Positions 35,992 to 44,972 of a stretch of DNA of 64,000 bases are shown here, in pieces; position 1 is the stretch's first letter, and every line of letters begins with the position of its first letter. The notes beneath the pieces are model-generated. The model had not been told where the DNA came from and searched no databases. It saw nothing but the letters and a program-made list of their open reading frames with translations. A program made the position numbers and the translations under genes. This stretch comes from JAGQWW01 sp041392845 (GTDB taxonomy: Bacteria; Bacteroidota; Bacteroidia; Chitinophagales; Saprospiraceae), in the NCBI GenBank assembly GCA_041392845.1, contig JAWKLG010000009.1, positions 1 to 64,000 on the forward strand. Direction: 5' to 3'.

Positions 35992-37917
35992 TTAATTTCC
36001 TTCGTCCATTTCAATCAGACCATTGTTTTTCCCGGTATCCAATCGGCTGTTTTTTTCTAAAAGGGCATCAATTTGTTCTTTCTTGGCCCTGGCAATGTTC
36101 AACAGTTCTTCATCGCCTTTATAATTTTCTAAAACAGCTTCCAAAATGGTCTTTGCACTCAATAAATCATTTCTTTCTGTATAAATGTCTGCCATTAGGA
36201 TTACACTCTTGGCAACCCAATAAGGATAAGAAGCAGATTCTCTGTTGGCTCTTTCACAGATTTCAAGGGCTTCATCCAGACGTCTTTGAACATAATAAAT
36301 GTAAGCGATTTGGTACCTGGCTTCAGCAGCGTATTCATTGTCGACCAATGATTTTACCTTCTCAAAAGCAGTTACAGCCTTGTCAAAATCCTTTTTGTCA
36401 GAAGAGATTTTTCCAATGTATAAATAAGCTTGTGCCTGCTGTTCTCCAGTAGCTCTGGAGTTGTTGGCAACTTTATTGGCATTATCGTACACTGCCTGAG
36501 AATTATTGGTCCTATAAGCACTTCGCATCGCACCGAGCTGAGCTTCAAATTTCTTTTCAGCGCTAGGGGCATTTTTCTCCATCAGCGTATAATAATTATA
36601 AGCTCTGGTAAAGTCCTCTTCAGAGTTGTAGGAAATCAAAGCTGCAAACTCAATTGCATCTGCATAATACCTGGATGGACCACGGTTGATGACATATTCG
36701 TAATCACGCAGGGCATTGGAATAATTCTTCAATTCGTAATAAGAATTCGCCCGATGAAAAGAAGCAGTCAATCTGCTTTGACCATTAGGGAACTTATTGA
36801 TGTAAGATGTAAATGCTTCAATGGCGCGTTCATAATTACCATTTTCGTATTGTGCCTCAGCTGCTTTGAAGTTGATCGAGTCTTTAGCTGTTTCATCAAC
36901 ACTGTAACCTGGTACTGTTTCAAGGAAAGAAGTGTATTCCTCAGGTCTGCCAAGGTTGTTGATGTAGATTTCTTCCAGGGCCTGCAAAGATTCGTTGGCC
37001 TCACTGGGCGTTGGATTGTTTGCAAAAACCTGTTTGTAATAATTGATGGCAACTTCAAGATTACCCTGATTGTAAGAAACCAATCCTAACTGGATGAGTG
37101 CTCTGTTTACCAGGACTGATTTTCCACGATAATCTGTAACCAGCTTTTTCAAAGGCTGTGTCGCTTCTGCCAATCTGTTGATTTCAGTATAAACACGACC
37201 CAATTCAAACAAAGCATCATCCGCATAGGCGGATTCGGGATAATTTTTTGCCAGGTGTTCGTAGGCTAGGATTTGTTCTGTACGATTGCCTCTTAGCCCA
37301 TCGATGGTACCTTTTTGAAACATGGCATAATCAAATCCTGCGTAACCGCCATCGATGGCTTCGTTGTAAAACTTAATGGCATCCGGATATTTGTTTCTTT
37401 TGAAAAGACAATCTCCGGCTCGCAAAATGGCATCACCCAAAATGTTCTTTTTCACAGTTTGATTGGTGATGAAAGGGCTGTTTCTTTTGATGCCGGCAAC
37501 TGATTCCTGGAAATACCCTTGAGCAGTGGTATAGTTTTTTTGTTTTAAATAACAATAACCAAGGATGTAATTTGCCATATAGGGAGACGATTCATCCGGC
37601 AATTCTTTCAAGGTTTTCGATAGGGTTAAATATTGATTTAACTGTGAAATAGCCGTTGAATAGTCATTTTGCTCGTATGCTATTCGTCCCATCCAAAAAG
37701 TAGACAAAGCTTTGGTCTTGACGTCAACCGGGTTTTCAAGGGATTTTTTAAACATGGATTTAGCTCCTGCCAAATCATTTCCCTGATATAATTGAATCCC
37801 TCTCAAATAGGTAACCTGCTGGTAAGTCTCTCTTAATTTTGGAGTTTTGGAAGGCATATTTTCTATAATAGAAATCGCCATTGCATAATCTCTGGAGTTT
37901 AGAAACAATTCACTCAT
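35992..37917 (-). CDS. C-terminal, intact part of the TPR protein
   Basis: 641 residues of continuous frame consisting almost wholly of tetratricopeptide repeats. Examples are AKSMFKKSLENPVDVKTKAL, YAEDALFELGRVYTEINR-like units and the block ending ARYQIAYIYYVQRRLDEALE. The last ~30 residues are charged and repeat-free. The ATG at 37917 is probably internal to a longer gene. TPR scaffolds of this kind bind other envelope proteins; the barrel gene that starts 22 bases after its stop is the likely partner. Confidence 0.85.
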   Translation of the reverse strand: MSELFLNSRDYAMAISIIENMPSKTPKLRETYQQVTYLRGIQLYQGNDLAGAKSMFKKSLENPVDVKTKALSTFWMGRIAYEQNDYSTAISQLNQYLTLSKTLKELPDESSPYMANYILGYCYLKQKNYTTAQGYFQESVAGIKRNSPFITNQTVKKNILGDAILRAGDCLFKRNKYPDAIKFYNEAIDGGYAGFDYAMFQKGTIDGLRGNRTEQILAYEHLAKNYPESAYADDALFELGRVYTEINRLAEATQPLKKLVTDYRGKSVLVNRALIQLGLVSYNQGNLEVAINYYKQVFANNPTPSEANESLQALEEIYINNLGRPEEYTSFLETVPGYSVDETAKDSINFKAAEAQYENGNYERAIEAFTSYINKFPNGQSRLTASFHRANSYYELKNYSNALRDYEYVINRGPSRYYADAIEFAALISYNSEEDFTRAYNYYTLMEKNAPSAEKKFEAQLGAMRSAYRTNNSQAVYDNANKVANNSRATGEQQAQAYLYIGKISSDKKDFDKAVTAFEKVKSLVDNEYAAEARYQIAYIYYVQRRLDEALEICERANRESASYPYWVAKSVILMADIYTERNDLLSAKTILEAVLENYKGDEELLNIARAKKEQIDALLEKNSRLDTGKNNGLIEMDEGN

Positions 37918-38489
37918 TAACTCCTGGGCTTCTGCATAATAATTTGATTCAGTTTGATAACCTGAAGGGCAGCCAGAACTTCTGGAGTCAAATTTTGTTT
38001 CATCAGCTTCGCATAGTTGAAAGTAGCATCTTCCTGAATTTCTTTATCATAATCCATTCTGCTTGCGAGTGCGAACACTATTTCTGGCTCCTGCTTTGTT
38101 ACCGTTTTTCAAATAACAATCTCTAAAATAAGCATAGCGTGCTGGCCAATTTTCGAATCTACCTGGGTCAGCTGTTCGAGATTTAGGATAGCCTTTTCAA
38201 AGTGTCGGTTTGTATTGCGTAATTCCAAGCTGATAAAACTCTTCCTCACGCATTATTTTACCGGAACGTTCAGCATAATATTCCAAATGGGGAAGTGCAT
38301 TTTCCTTGTCTCCTTTTCAAAATAAAAGCTTGCCCAATTAATTGACGGACCTCTTCTTCATTTCTCAGGTTACTGATTTTGATTTTTGATTCAGCGTAAC
38401 GGATGAGTTCATCATATTTGCCCTGAGCGAAATATATCTGGGTAGTGTAATATGGAATGTATGTGGTTGATATCGATTGTTTTTCTCAG

Positions 38490-38765
38490 CTATTTCAAAA
38501 CTTTTGATGGCTTCATCATAATTGCCTTCAAAAAATTCCTAAAGTCATAATAATAATTTGCAGGATAATAATAATCAGTACCGCAACTGCTTGGTGGTAA
38601 AATTGGTCCGTGCATTTTTAAAATCCTTCTGCACAAACTGGCTGTAACCCATTTTAAACTTGACCTCAGCTCTTTCTGAGCTGGATAACTGATAAGTAGG
38701 TACCAACTCATAAAACTCAATGGCTTTATCGTATTGGCGACTGTCAAAATAGTAGTTAGCAACAT
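38490..38765 (-). pseudogene. middle fragment of the TPR gene
   Basis: An open stretch of ~90 codons within the interrupted TPR gene. TPR helices such as FYELVPTYQLSS appear in a neighbouring frame across this interval, so it is part of the gene at 35992-39101 and not a separate one. Confidence 0.6.
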
Positions 38766-38882
38766 CTCTGAGCGCCTGGTTGAAATAGGATCAGGCTGTA
38801 TTTTCTATCAAAATCAAGGATCATTTTTCGCTATCGGGTAACTCGGTCAGTTGCAGCATTTGCTTTTTTGAGTTCCTTGGTC

Positions 38883-39101
38883 TTAGCGAAACCGATCAGC
38901 ATCGGATTCATTGACAGGCTTTAGTTTGGTCAAAACCTTTTCGAATTCCTGAATGGATTGAGCATAGAGTCCCTGGTCGTAGAAGTAAAGACCTCGTTTG
39001 AAATCTTCATGGGCCTCGGTGAATACCGTTGTTTTCTGGGCAGGAAGGGTGTAGGAAACCAGCATGAGCAAGATTCCTATCAAACTGTTTTTTATTATCA
39101 T
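38883..39101 (-). pseudogene. N-terminal fragment of the TPR gene with signal peptide
   Basis: 72 codons encode a signal peptide (cleavage after LPAQ) and the first TPR helix pair (FKRGLYFYDQGLYAQSIQEF). The frame then ends at a TAA. One base over, it continues as AKTKELKKANAATD. This is the true N-terminus of the TPR gene. Confidence 0.8.
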
Positions 39102-39215
39102 TGAACTAAATGTTTAATGAAATTTCGTTTTGTCGTGGTGATGGTTAAAAAAACCATTTTAATTCAAAGGATATTGCAACGAAGGTAGAAAAATTTTAAT
39201 CTGTATCACCTGAAA

Positions 39216-39896
39216 TCAGACTCCTGAAGTTTCTATTTTTCCAGTTTGGCGGTCAAAGTTCATCCTGGTAATTCCAGGCGGATAATTTTGGTGCAAAGCT
39301 TCAACCATGTCTTGATAAGCAACTTTGTTTTCCCAAAACTTCACATCTTCAAGATTCATTATGATTATAGGCAGTTGTTGTTCATTTTTAAAATATTCAA
39401 AATAGGCTTGTTGGATTTTCTGAAGGTAAGCATCTGGGATTTTTTGCTCCATATCCCTACCTCTATTTTGAATATTTTTTTGAAGATCTTCAACTGGCCT
39501 GTGCAGGTACACAAGTAAATCAGGTTTACGGAAGGTATTGTTCAAAACAGAAAAAAGGCGTTGAAATAACCTGAACTCCTCATCCATCAAATTGCTTTTT
39601 GCAAAAAGGAGAGTTTTTAAGAAAAAGTAGTCAGATATAATGGTTTGGGAAAAAAGTTCTCCTTGCGATAAATCCTCCTGCAATTGTTTGTGACGTTCCG
39701 TCATAAAAAAGAGTTCAACCGGGAAGGCATACCGCTCAGGGTGCTCATAGAAAAAAGGAAGAAACGGGTTGTCTGTAAATTGTTCCAGGATGATTTTAAA
39801 ACCAAAATCTTCTTGCAGCATTTTACAGAAAGTGGTCTTTCCGGCACCAATGTTTCCTTCTATGGCGATATAGGGATGTGGGAAGCTTTTGTTCAA
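39216..39896 (-). CDS. deoxynucleoside kinase (dGK/dAK family)
   Basis: Salvage enzyme that phosphorylates deoxynucleosides with ATP. The P-loop IEGNIGAGKTTF is at residues ~12-23. The ERH motif (MTERHKQL) and the DYFFLKTLLFAK segment follow, then LLVYLHRPVEDLQKNIQNRGR, the LID region with arginines. 226 residues is the usual length. The start codon is TTG (39896), with no in-frame ATG nearby and a near-consensus -7 element (AACCTTTG, minus strand 39917-39924) just upstream. Whether dA, dG or dC is preferred cannot be told. Confidence 0.9.
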   Translation of the reverse strand: MNKSFPHPYIAIEGNIGAGKTTFCKMLQEDFGFKIILEQFTDNPFLPFFYEHPERYAFPVELFFMTERHKQLQEDLSQGELFSQTIISDYFFLKTLLFAKSNLMDEEFRLFQRLFSVLNNTFRKPDLLVYLHRPVEDLQKNIQNRGRDMEQKIPDAYLQKIQQAYFEYFKNEQQLPIIIMNLEDVKFWENKVAYQDMVEALHQNYPPGITRMNFDRQTGKIETSGV

Positions 39897-39997
39897 GGTT
39901 TGTTCGTTTGTCGTCCCAAAGGTTTTAAAGTTTAACGAATATACAAAGCAGGTTTCCCTGATTTTTATAAAATTTGTAATTCATTAAATGATTGGAT

Positions 39998-40345
39998 ATG
40001 TCGAACAAAAAAAGAAGAGACAATGAAGGATTCGTGTTTTCAACTGATCCTGATTTCGATTTTAATTATGAACAGGAAGAAGAGGAAACACTTGAACCAT
40101 CTGCTCAGGTGTTGAGAATCCTTTTAGACAGAAAGCAAAGGAAAGGTAAGGAAGTCACACTGATAACTGGATTTGTCGGACAAGAAGATGACCTCAAGGA
40201 ATTGGGTAAAATGCTAAAATCTAAATGTGGGGTAGGAGGAAGTGTGAAAGATGGCGAAATACTTCTACAAGGTGACCACCGCGATAAGGCTTTGAAACTG
40301 TTATTGGATGCCGGTTATACTAAAACTAAAAAGTCAGGAGGGTAG
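39998..40345 (+). CDS. translation initiation factor SUI1/eIF1 family (YciH-like)
   Basis: The domain at residues ~40-110 has the SUI1 pattern: LDRKQRKGKEVTLITGF, DDLKELGKMLKSKCGVGGSV and DGEILLQGDHRDKALKLLLDAGY. Bacterial members (YciH) influence start-site fidelity, although their role is less firm than that of eukaryotic eIF1. I take the ATG at 39998 (MSNKKRRDNEGFVFS); a TTG two codons upstream is less likely. It is divergent from the kinase gene and ends before a hairpin shared with the receptor gene on the other strand. Confidence 0.88.
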   Translation: MSNKKRRDNEGFVFSTDPDFDFNYEQEEEETLEPSAQVLRILLDRKQRKGKEVTLITGFVGQEDDLKELGKMLKSKCGVGGSVKDGEILLQGDHRDKALKLLLDAGYTKTKKSGG

Positions 40346-40427
40346 TAAGCTTTCATTTTTGAATTGTCAAACCTTAAGAAGGTAGAACCGATTTTTATAA
40401 AGCCATACCGGATTTTTTAAAAAGAAG

Positions 40428-40457
40428 AGAGCCTGTCCTTTACAAAGGGCAGGCTCT
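40428..40457 (-). terminator. rho-independent terminator of the Oar-like receptor gene
   Basis: AGAGCCTG ... CAGGCTCT (40428-40435 with 40450-40457), extended by CCTT/AAGG, forms a stem of about 13 base pairs with a four-base loop. On the minus strand it is followed by a T-rich tail. It lies 25 bases past the stop at 40482. Confidence 0.8.
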
Positions 40458-40481
40458 CCAGCTAACATTAAGAACTATTTT

Positions 40482-41282
40482 TTAGAATATTACTTTTGCA
40501 CCAACTTGTAGGCGCCAAGAATTATTCAAAACATTTGTTGTTGAACGGAATGTTTCAGTTGGGAATTCAGTTGTTCCTGAAATGGTATTCAAACGGTAAA
40601 CCGGCTCACCATCAGCATTAACTTCTCTAAAGTTCAACAGGTTGTTTTGCCAAGGTGTTTGAGGGATTCCCCAACTGCTGTTGAAAATGTTTCCGATATT
40701 GATGAAGTCCAAAGACAACTGAAGTTTAGGACTTCCTTCTTTTTTAAAGAAGTTTACATCTTGAAGTACACGGAAATCAAAGCGATTTACCCATGGTAAA
40801 ACTCCACCATTACGCTCAGCAATTTCTCCGCGAATTCCACTAAGGTATTCGTCCTGATCAATATAAGCATCAAGTAGTTGAGCTTGTTGAGCTGCAGTAA
40901 CGGTCTCTCCATTCAAGGTAAACTCCTGGAAGTTCAACTCACTAGCACTATTAGGTACATACATCAAGCGGTTAGAAGCATCTCCAAAGTTTCCTGAGTA
41001 AGTATAAGAGAATCTTCCAAAGTCACCACCTTCATAGAACAAACCAAGGGTAGTTCCACCAACTTGATATGCAAGGTTAGCAATTACTCTATTTGGCTGG
41101 TCAAATCCAGCAAATCCTAGCTCAGGGTTGTTTCTGTTTTCCTGTACGGTTGCAGTCCACAAAGAAACTGCTTGAGATCCACCAGCTGCATCTAAGTCGC
41201 GGGAACGAGAACGAGTATAAGCAGCCATTGCGTAAAAGCCGTTGTGAAAACTGCTTAGAAAGCTGAATAGTAGCTGAAACAT
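40482..41282 (-). CDS. C-terminal barrel part of the Oar-like receptor
   Basis: 266 codons of outer-membrane barrel ending in LQVGAKVIF, a typical C-terminal strand with a terminal aromatic. The first ~14 residues from the ATG at 41282 are out of phase with the gene; true coding sequence starts at about NGFYAMAAYTRSRS. Blocks such as LPWVNRFDFRVLQDVNFFKK and QLSLDFINIGNIFNSSWG match receptors of this type. The stop is followed by a terminator. Confidence 0.85.
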   Translation of the reverse strand: MFQLLFSFLSSFHNGFYAMAAYTRSRSRDLDAAGGSQAVSLWTATVQENRNNPELGFAGFDQPNRVIANLAYQVGGTTLGLFYEGGDFGRFSYTYSGNFGDASNRLMYVPNSASELNFQEFTLNGETVTAAQQAQLLDAYIDQDEYLSGIRGEIAERNGGVLPWVNRFDFRVLQDVNFFKKEGSPKLQLSLDFINIGNIFNSSWGIPQTPWQNNLLNFREVNADGEPVYRLNTISGTTEFPTETFRSTTNVLNNSWRLQVGAKVIF

Positions 41283-41335
41283 AATCAGCTTTTTCCTGAG
41301 CGTTGGTTAGATAAAATACGTTGCGGAAGTCAGGA

Positions 41336-41569
41336 TCATTGCTGTATCCAGACAAACCAGGCTGAGAAGTCCAAGTATCCGCGTGTATCGGGTCCATTGA
41401 ATGTTTCGTCTGCATCTCTAAGTACAGCATTGTAAGCAACCGGAGTGTAAACGTCACGGTTGTACATCAATTCTACAGTAAGGTCGATGCCACCCGGAAG
41501 TTTTTGATCGAAACCTAGATTCGTACGCCAAACCTGTGGAAGGCGGAAATTAGGGTCAGTCAAGTTCAA
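41336..41569 (-). pseudogene. barrel fragment of the Oar-like receptor
   Basis: About 77 codons (PNFRLPQVWRTNLGFDQKLP, GIDLTVELMYNRDVYTPVAY). The frame continues in another phase with QPGLSGYSNDPDFRNVFYLT and VSATIQLSKQFS up to ~41250. Confidence 0.75.
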
Positions 41570-41642
41570 TTCATTAGAAAGTGTAGTCTCAGGGTTGGTT
41601 GGAGCATATGCAGTTACATCAGGGTTGAAAGTGATACCTTGA

Positions 41643-41906
41643 TCAATTTACCTCCTGGCCTTCGTAACCAAGACCTCCACGTACAACACCAGAACCATTT
41701 ACCTGGTTAGACAACCAAACGAATGGAATTCGACCTGAGAACAAACCTGTTCCTCCACGGATTACAGTGCTACGATCTCCTTTCAAGTCATAATTAAATC
41801 CAAGTCTTGGAGAGAACAATGGATTAACTTTTGGGAAAACACTCACATCCGGCTCAAAAGTGTTGCCATCCTGATCCATGAATGTTTTATTCAAATCATC
41901 TAACAA
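41643..41906 (-). pseudogene. barrel fragment of the Oar-like receptor
   Basis: About 87 codons with the conserved LFSPRLGFNYDLKGDRSTVI and RGGTGLFSGRIPFVWLSNQV strands of Oar-type barrels. An extra A near 41643 appears to shift the frame into the stop. Confidence 0.75.
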
Positions 41907-41966
41907 TTGATTGCTTGGAAGGTCAATTGGCAGAAAGGAAGATCTACTCTAAACCTCCGGTCAATT

Positions 41967-42209
41967 TCAAGCGGTCTGTAAACTGGTATTCATCCTGGAT
42001 ATAAATTCCAACTTGTCCAAACGAGTTTCGTCGGTTGGAGGAGTAGTAGAACCATCCAATGCATAACTTTTAGCAAACGCATCAGGATAAACATTTGGAT
42101 TTTGGTTGATAACTGCTTCTACGAAGTTATCATATCCAATAAAACGGTAAAAACCATTGAACACAGGATTGAAGGCATTGTCGAAAGTCATATATTCGAA
42201 GTTCAACAC
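41967..42209 (-). pseudogene. barrel fragment of the Oar-like receptor
   Basis: About 80 codons of barrel sequence (FDNAFNPVFNGFYRFIGYDN, then SYALDGSTTPPTDETRLDKL) bounded by indels on both sides. It belongs to the receptor gene 40482-43751. Confidence 0.7.
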
Positions 42210-42284
42210 CTGCAGTAATCGTGTGTTTACCCATGTAGTAAGTAGTGTTGTTGGTAATGTTGAAGATGTTGTTCTCCAATAAGG

Positions 42285-43751
42285 TTACCTACTGTGAAAC
42301 AACTCGTTACCCATGGTCATGTAGTAAAGCAAGTTTCCGGAAGCATCCGGCTCAAGTACCTCAATGAATGGGAAAGCCTGGTCTCCAGGAATTCCACGTT
42401 TAGGATCTGTGATAGAGGTATAACCTATATTCAATTGGTTGGAAACTTTTTCACCAAGGATTGAGTTCAACTCAAATGCGTAGGAGCGAACTTTGCGGTC
42501 GTTGGTATAATTGTTATTTCTGAAATTGATGTTTTCAATTCCATCACGATCCGTGTTACGATATCTGGTCTGGATAAAACGGATAGAGTTGCTATTGGTT
42601 GGAACATCAGTAAAAGCAGAGAAATCATTGAATCTCAAACTCGCTTTGTGGTTTTTGTTGATGTTGTAATCCAATCTAACATTGATACGCTGTTGCTCAG
42701 AAGCAAAGGCATAACTATCCGGTGCTCCAACATCATATCCATATAAACTTTGGATTTGATCCCTTACGAAGTTAGCTTCAGAAAGTGGAACACGAGAAAT
42801 GATAAGTCCATCAGGAGTTTCTCCTTCACGTGCTGCACGCTTAAGAAAAGAAGGTACAGCTTCTGTTTCTTTTTCGTAAGCAGCAAAGAAGAATAATTTA
42901 TTTTTGATGATTGGTCCACCAAGCGTGAAACCAAGGATCTCGTTTTGAGAATCGCCACGGTCAACTGACAAATCACCTGCTTTGTTACCTTGCATTTGGT
43001 CATTACGCAACAAGTAATAAGCAGAACCATGGAATTCGTTGGTACCAGACTTGGTAACTGCATTTACAGATGCTCCGGTAAAACCAGAATAACGAACATC
43101 GTAAGGAGCAAGGTTTACACTAACCGCTTCGATTGCATCCAGTGAGATAGGATTTCCACCAGCGAATTGAGCAGTTCCTAGACCAAAGTTGTTGTTGTAA
43201 ATGTTTCCGTCAATGGTGTAGTTGTTGAAACGAGAATTGGTTCCGGCAAATGATGTACCGTTTGACTGAGGAGTCAATCGTGTAAAGTCGTTGATGTTTC
43301 TGCTGATAGTAGGCAGAGAGGTGATTTTCTCCGAAGAGATATTTACCGCAGATCCGGTCTTGCCATCTGTAAAACGAGAATCCAGGCTTCCAATTACCAT
43401 AACTTCATCCAGATTAACCGAAGAGTTACTCAAGGTGAAATTGAAAATGGAAGGGTTACCTAAAGTCAGGTAAATGTCTTCCTGTCTGATAGTCTCAAAT
43501 CCTGTGTAACTAATCTCAATACTGTAAGGTCCACCTACACGCATCCCCTGGATGGCATAGTAACCGGAAAGATTGGTTGCTGTTCCGTACTGCGTACCCG
43601 ATGGGGTGTGAATTGCAAGTACCGTAGCGCCAATCAATTCTTCACCAGCTTCATCAACGATACGACCGCTGATGCTACTTGTGGTAATCTGTGCCTGCGC
43701 AAGAAGGCCAAACAACAGAAAAACGCTCAGAAAGTAAAATTTACTCTTCAT
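42285..43751 (-). CDS. N-terminal part of the Oar-like receptor: signal, carboxypeptidase-like domain, plug
   Basis: 488 residues: signal peptide ending LLAQAQ; a carboxypeptidase regulatory-like domain (~22-110, SSISGRIVDEAGEELIGATV); a plug domain (~115-250, with DSRFTDGKTGSAVNISSEKI and RLTPQSNGTSFAG); and the first barrel strands. The VNLAPYDVRYSGFTGASVNAV block is typical of the Oar subgroup. Oar-type receptors take part in outer-membrane uptake or secretion (in Myxococcus Oar is needed for development). The frame ends at 42285 through an indel. A consensus promoter lies at 43831-43838. Confidence 0.9.
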   Translation of the reverse strand: MKSKFYFLSVFLLFGLLAQAQITTSSISGRIVDEAGEELIGATVLAIHTPSGTQYGTATNLSGYYAIQGMRVGGPYSIEISYTGFETIRQEDIYLTLGNPSIFNFTLSNSSVNLDEVMVIGSLDSRFTDGKTGSAVNISSEKITSLPTISRNINDFTRLTPQSNGTSFAGTNSRFNNYTIDGNIYNNNFGLGTAQFAGGNPISLDAIEAVSVNLAPYDVRYSGFTGASVNAVTKSGTNEFHGSAYYLLRNDQMQGNKAGDLSVDRGDSQNEILGFTLGGPIIKNKLFFFAAYEKETEAVPSFLKRAAREGETPDGLIISRVPLSEANFVRDQIQSLYGYDVGAPDSYAFASEQQRINVRLDYNINKNHKASLRFNDFSAFTDVPTNSNSIRFIQTRYRNTDRDGIENINFRNNNYTNDRKVRSYAFELNSILGEKVSNQLNIGYTSITDPKRGIPGDQAFPFIEVLEPDASGNLLYYMTMGNELFHSR

Positions 43752-43830
43752 GTAAAATTCGATTGTTTATGTGTGAAAATTCGTCCAAGGGATTCGTGAT
43801 AACCAATAGTTGAAAGCTAAAATTTCAGCG

Positions 43831-43838
43831 CAAACGTA
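43831..43838 (-). promoter_or_regulatory. -7 promoter element for the Oar-like receptor gene
   Basis: The minus strand reads TACGTTTG followed by C, a full TAnnTTTG match, 80 bases before the ATG at 43751. It predicts a leader of roughly 70 bases. Confidence 0.6.
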
Positions 43839-44444
43839 ATTCTCTAATATTAACACAATGTTAAATACTTCATAAAATTACCGTGCTGAGAAATAATTAA
43901 GAAACCTCTAAAATATATATTCACTTGATTAAAAATAATAATTCAAACACAAAATTCCCCAAACAAATAGGTCACGCAATTAAATTTCTAAAACCCTTGT
44001 TTGATCGGGTAAAAAAACTTTCAAATGAATATAAACTCTGATGAGAATTGTCAGGTTTACCTAACAATGGCAGAAGCTTAATTTGAACCGGAAAGTTAAA
44101 TGGAGTATGCCTGAAGGAAGGTGAAATTCAAAAATAGGTAGGTTGAAAAAGGTGAATTACGACCGGTTATTACCAGCCAATGGAAGGATAAATAAGAAGG
44201 AATTTAAATTTTATCTTTTTATAAATTTCTATCATATAAAAGCTCGAATAATTTACTGATTGTCTGGAGGTTATGCTATTCGACATTCGCTTTTCGTTTT
44301 TAAATGCCTCGTAAATCATAAACCGTAATCCTTAAATTCCACTAATACCAGTTGAAAAGCTCCTCCACCTGTTATCCTAATTGTAATATTGGAGTTTCCC
44401 ATTTAGAAACTAAAGTAGCAACGAAATAGGAAAACCACTCAAAA
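43839..44444. other. 600-base intergenic region without genes
   Basis: AT-rich sequence between the receptor promoter and the SRPBCC gene stop. Apart from the heptamer block at 44278-44337 I see no open frame with family resemblance, no tRNA-like fold and no terminator with a U-tract. Confidence 0.5.
44278..44337 (+). repeat. composite heptamer block: ATTCGNN units, spacer, CGTAAAY units
   Basis: Units ATTCGAC, ATTCGCT, TTTCGTT and TTTAAAT (44278-44305) are followed by the spacer GCCT and then CGTAAAT, CATAAAC, CGTAATC, CTTAAAT (44310-44337). The same order of two unit types around a TAAA-GCCT spacer recurs at 61042-61115, so this is a dispersed composite repeat. Confidence 0.8.
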
Positions 44445-44900
44445 TCACATTTTACCAAAGAGCTCCTCCAGCTTTTTAAAACGGTAGTCAAAAATGTGCT
44501 CCAGCCTCGATTTTACAAGGATTGGATGAAAAATGTCGCCAATGGGCCCAAGTGGCAATTTGTAGTCAACAATGTCAGTCATTTCGATTCCACCATCAAT
44601 TTTTTTAAAAAAATGTTGATGGTGCCATATGGCATACGGTCCAACTCTTTGTTCATCGACAAAATATTCCAGCTGTTCTACATGAGTTATTTCAGTAACC
44701 CAGGTAAGCGGAATGCCTAACATCGGCTTGACTGTATATTTAATCATCATACCAGGATACATTTTTGCGGGAAGCTCAGATTTTATCTGAAAATCCATAT
44801 CTGGCGGTGTAATCACTGATAGATTTTTAGGAGATGAAAAGAAGTCCCAGGCCTGATTTATATCGATAGGTAATTTTTGTACCCTTTTTAATTGGTGCAT
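44445..44900 (-). CDS. SRPBCC/polyketide-cyclase-like (COQ10-type) protein
   Basis: A ~151-residue START-like domain: KRVQKLPIDINQAWDFFSSP at the N-terminus, PGMMIKYTVKPMLGIPLTWV in the middle, and the FKKIDGGIEMTDIVDYKLPL strand before the last helix. Proteins of this form (COG4276) are usually called SRPBCC family proteins and bind an unknown hydrophobic ligand. I start at the ATG 44900 (MHQLKRVQKL); the longer frame from 44978 would overlap the divergent gene at 44973. Confidence 0.85.
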   Translation of the reverse strand: MHQLKRVQKLPIDINQAWDFFSSPKNLSVITPPDMDFQIKSELPAKMYPGMMIKYTVKPMLGIPLTWVTEITHVEQLEYFVDEQRVGPYAIWHHQHFFKKIDGGIEMTDIVDYKLPLGPIGDIFHPILVKSRLEHIFDYRFKKLEELFGKM

Positions 44901-44972
44901 AATTGATAATTTTGGAGGCTTAAACAGAGACTCAATTCTTTGGTTCATTTTTGAATGTAAATCCATATTCAA

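Larger units (their letters stand above)
35992..39101 (-). pseudogene. large TPR protein gene, frame interrupted by many indels
   Basis: The full gene runs from the ATG at 39101 (signal peptide MIIKNSLIGILLMLVSYTLPAQ) to the stop at 35992, enough for ~1030 residues, the normal size of the TPR partner of plugless barrels. Between ~38885 and ~37918 the reading frame shifts repeatedly, about once per 70-150 bases, yet TPR-like protein can be followed across the frames, for example FYELVPTYQLSSSERAEVKF and RYAESKIKISNLRNEEEVRQ. At least one shift fits a one-base loss in a run of A near 38830. Dense small indels with otherwise conserved coding sequence suggest sequencing error more than true decay. 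Confidence 0.75.
40482..43751 (-). pseudogene. Oar-like TonB-dependent receptor gene, frame interrupted by indels
   Basis: From the ATG at 43751 to the stop at 40482 the locus can encode ~1090 residues, the normal length of Oar-type receptors: signal peptide, CarboxypepD_reg-like domain, plug and C-terminal barrel. The middle (~42285-41250) is broken into several short frames that join logically. Near 41643 the sequence fits EGQEV followed by IDQGITFNPDVT if one extra A is removed, and near 41250 KQFS followed by NGFYAMAAYTRSRS after one indel. The coding sense is otherwise conserved. Confidence 0.8.

Noticed and set aside
36430..37089. 219-codon open frame opposite the TPR gene
   Set aside because: It is the antisense of well-conserved TPR coding sequence and has no recognisable domain.
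35992..43751. Two broken genes close together as a sign of a decaying mobile island
   Set aside because: No transposase, integrase, direct repeats or change in composition is seen, the genes between them (deoxynucleoside kinase, SUI1) are intact, and the damage is of the single-base indel type.
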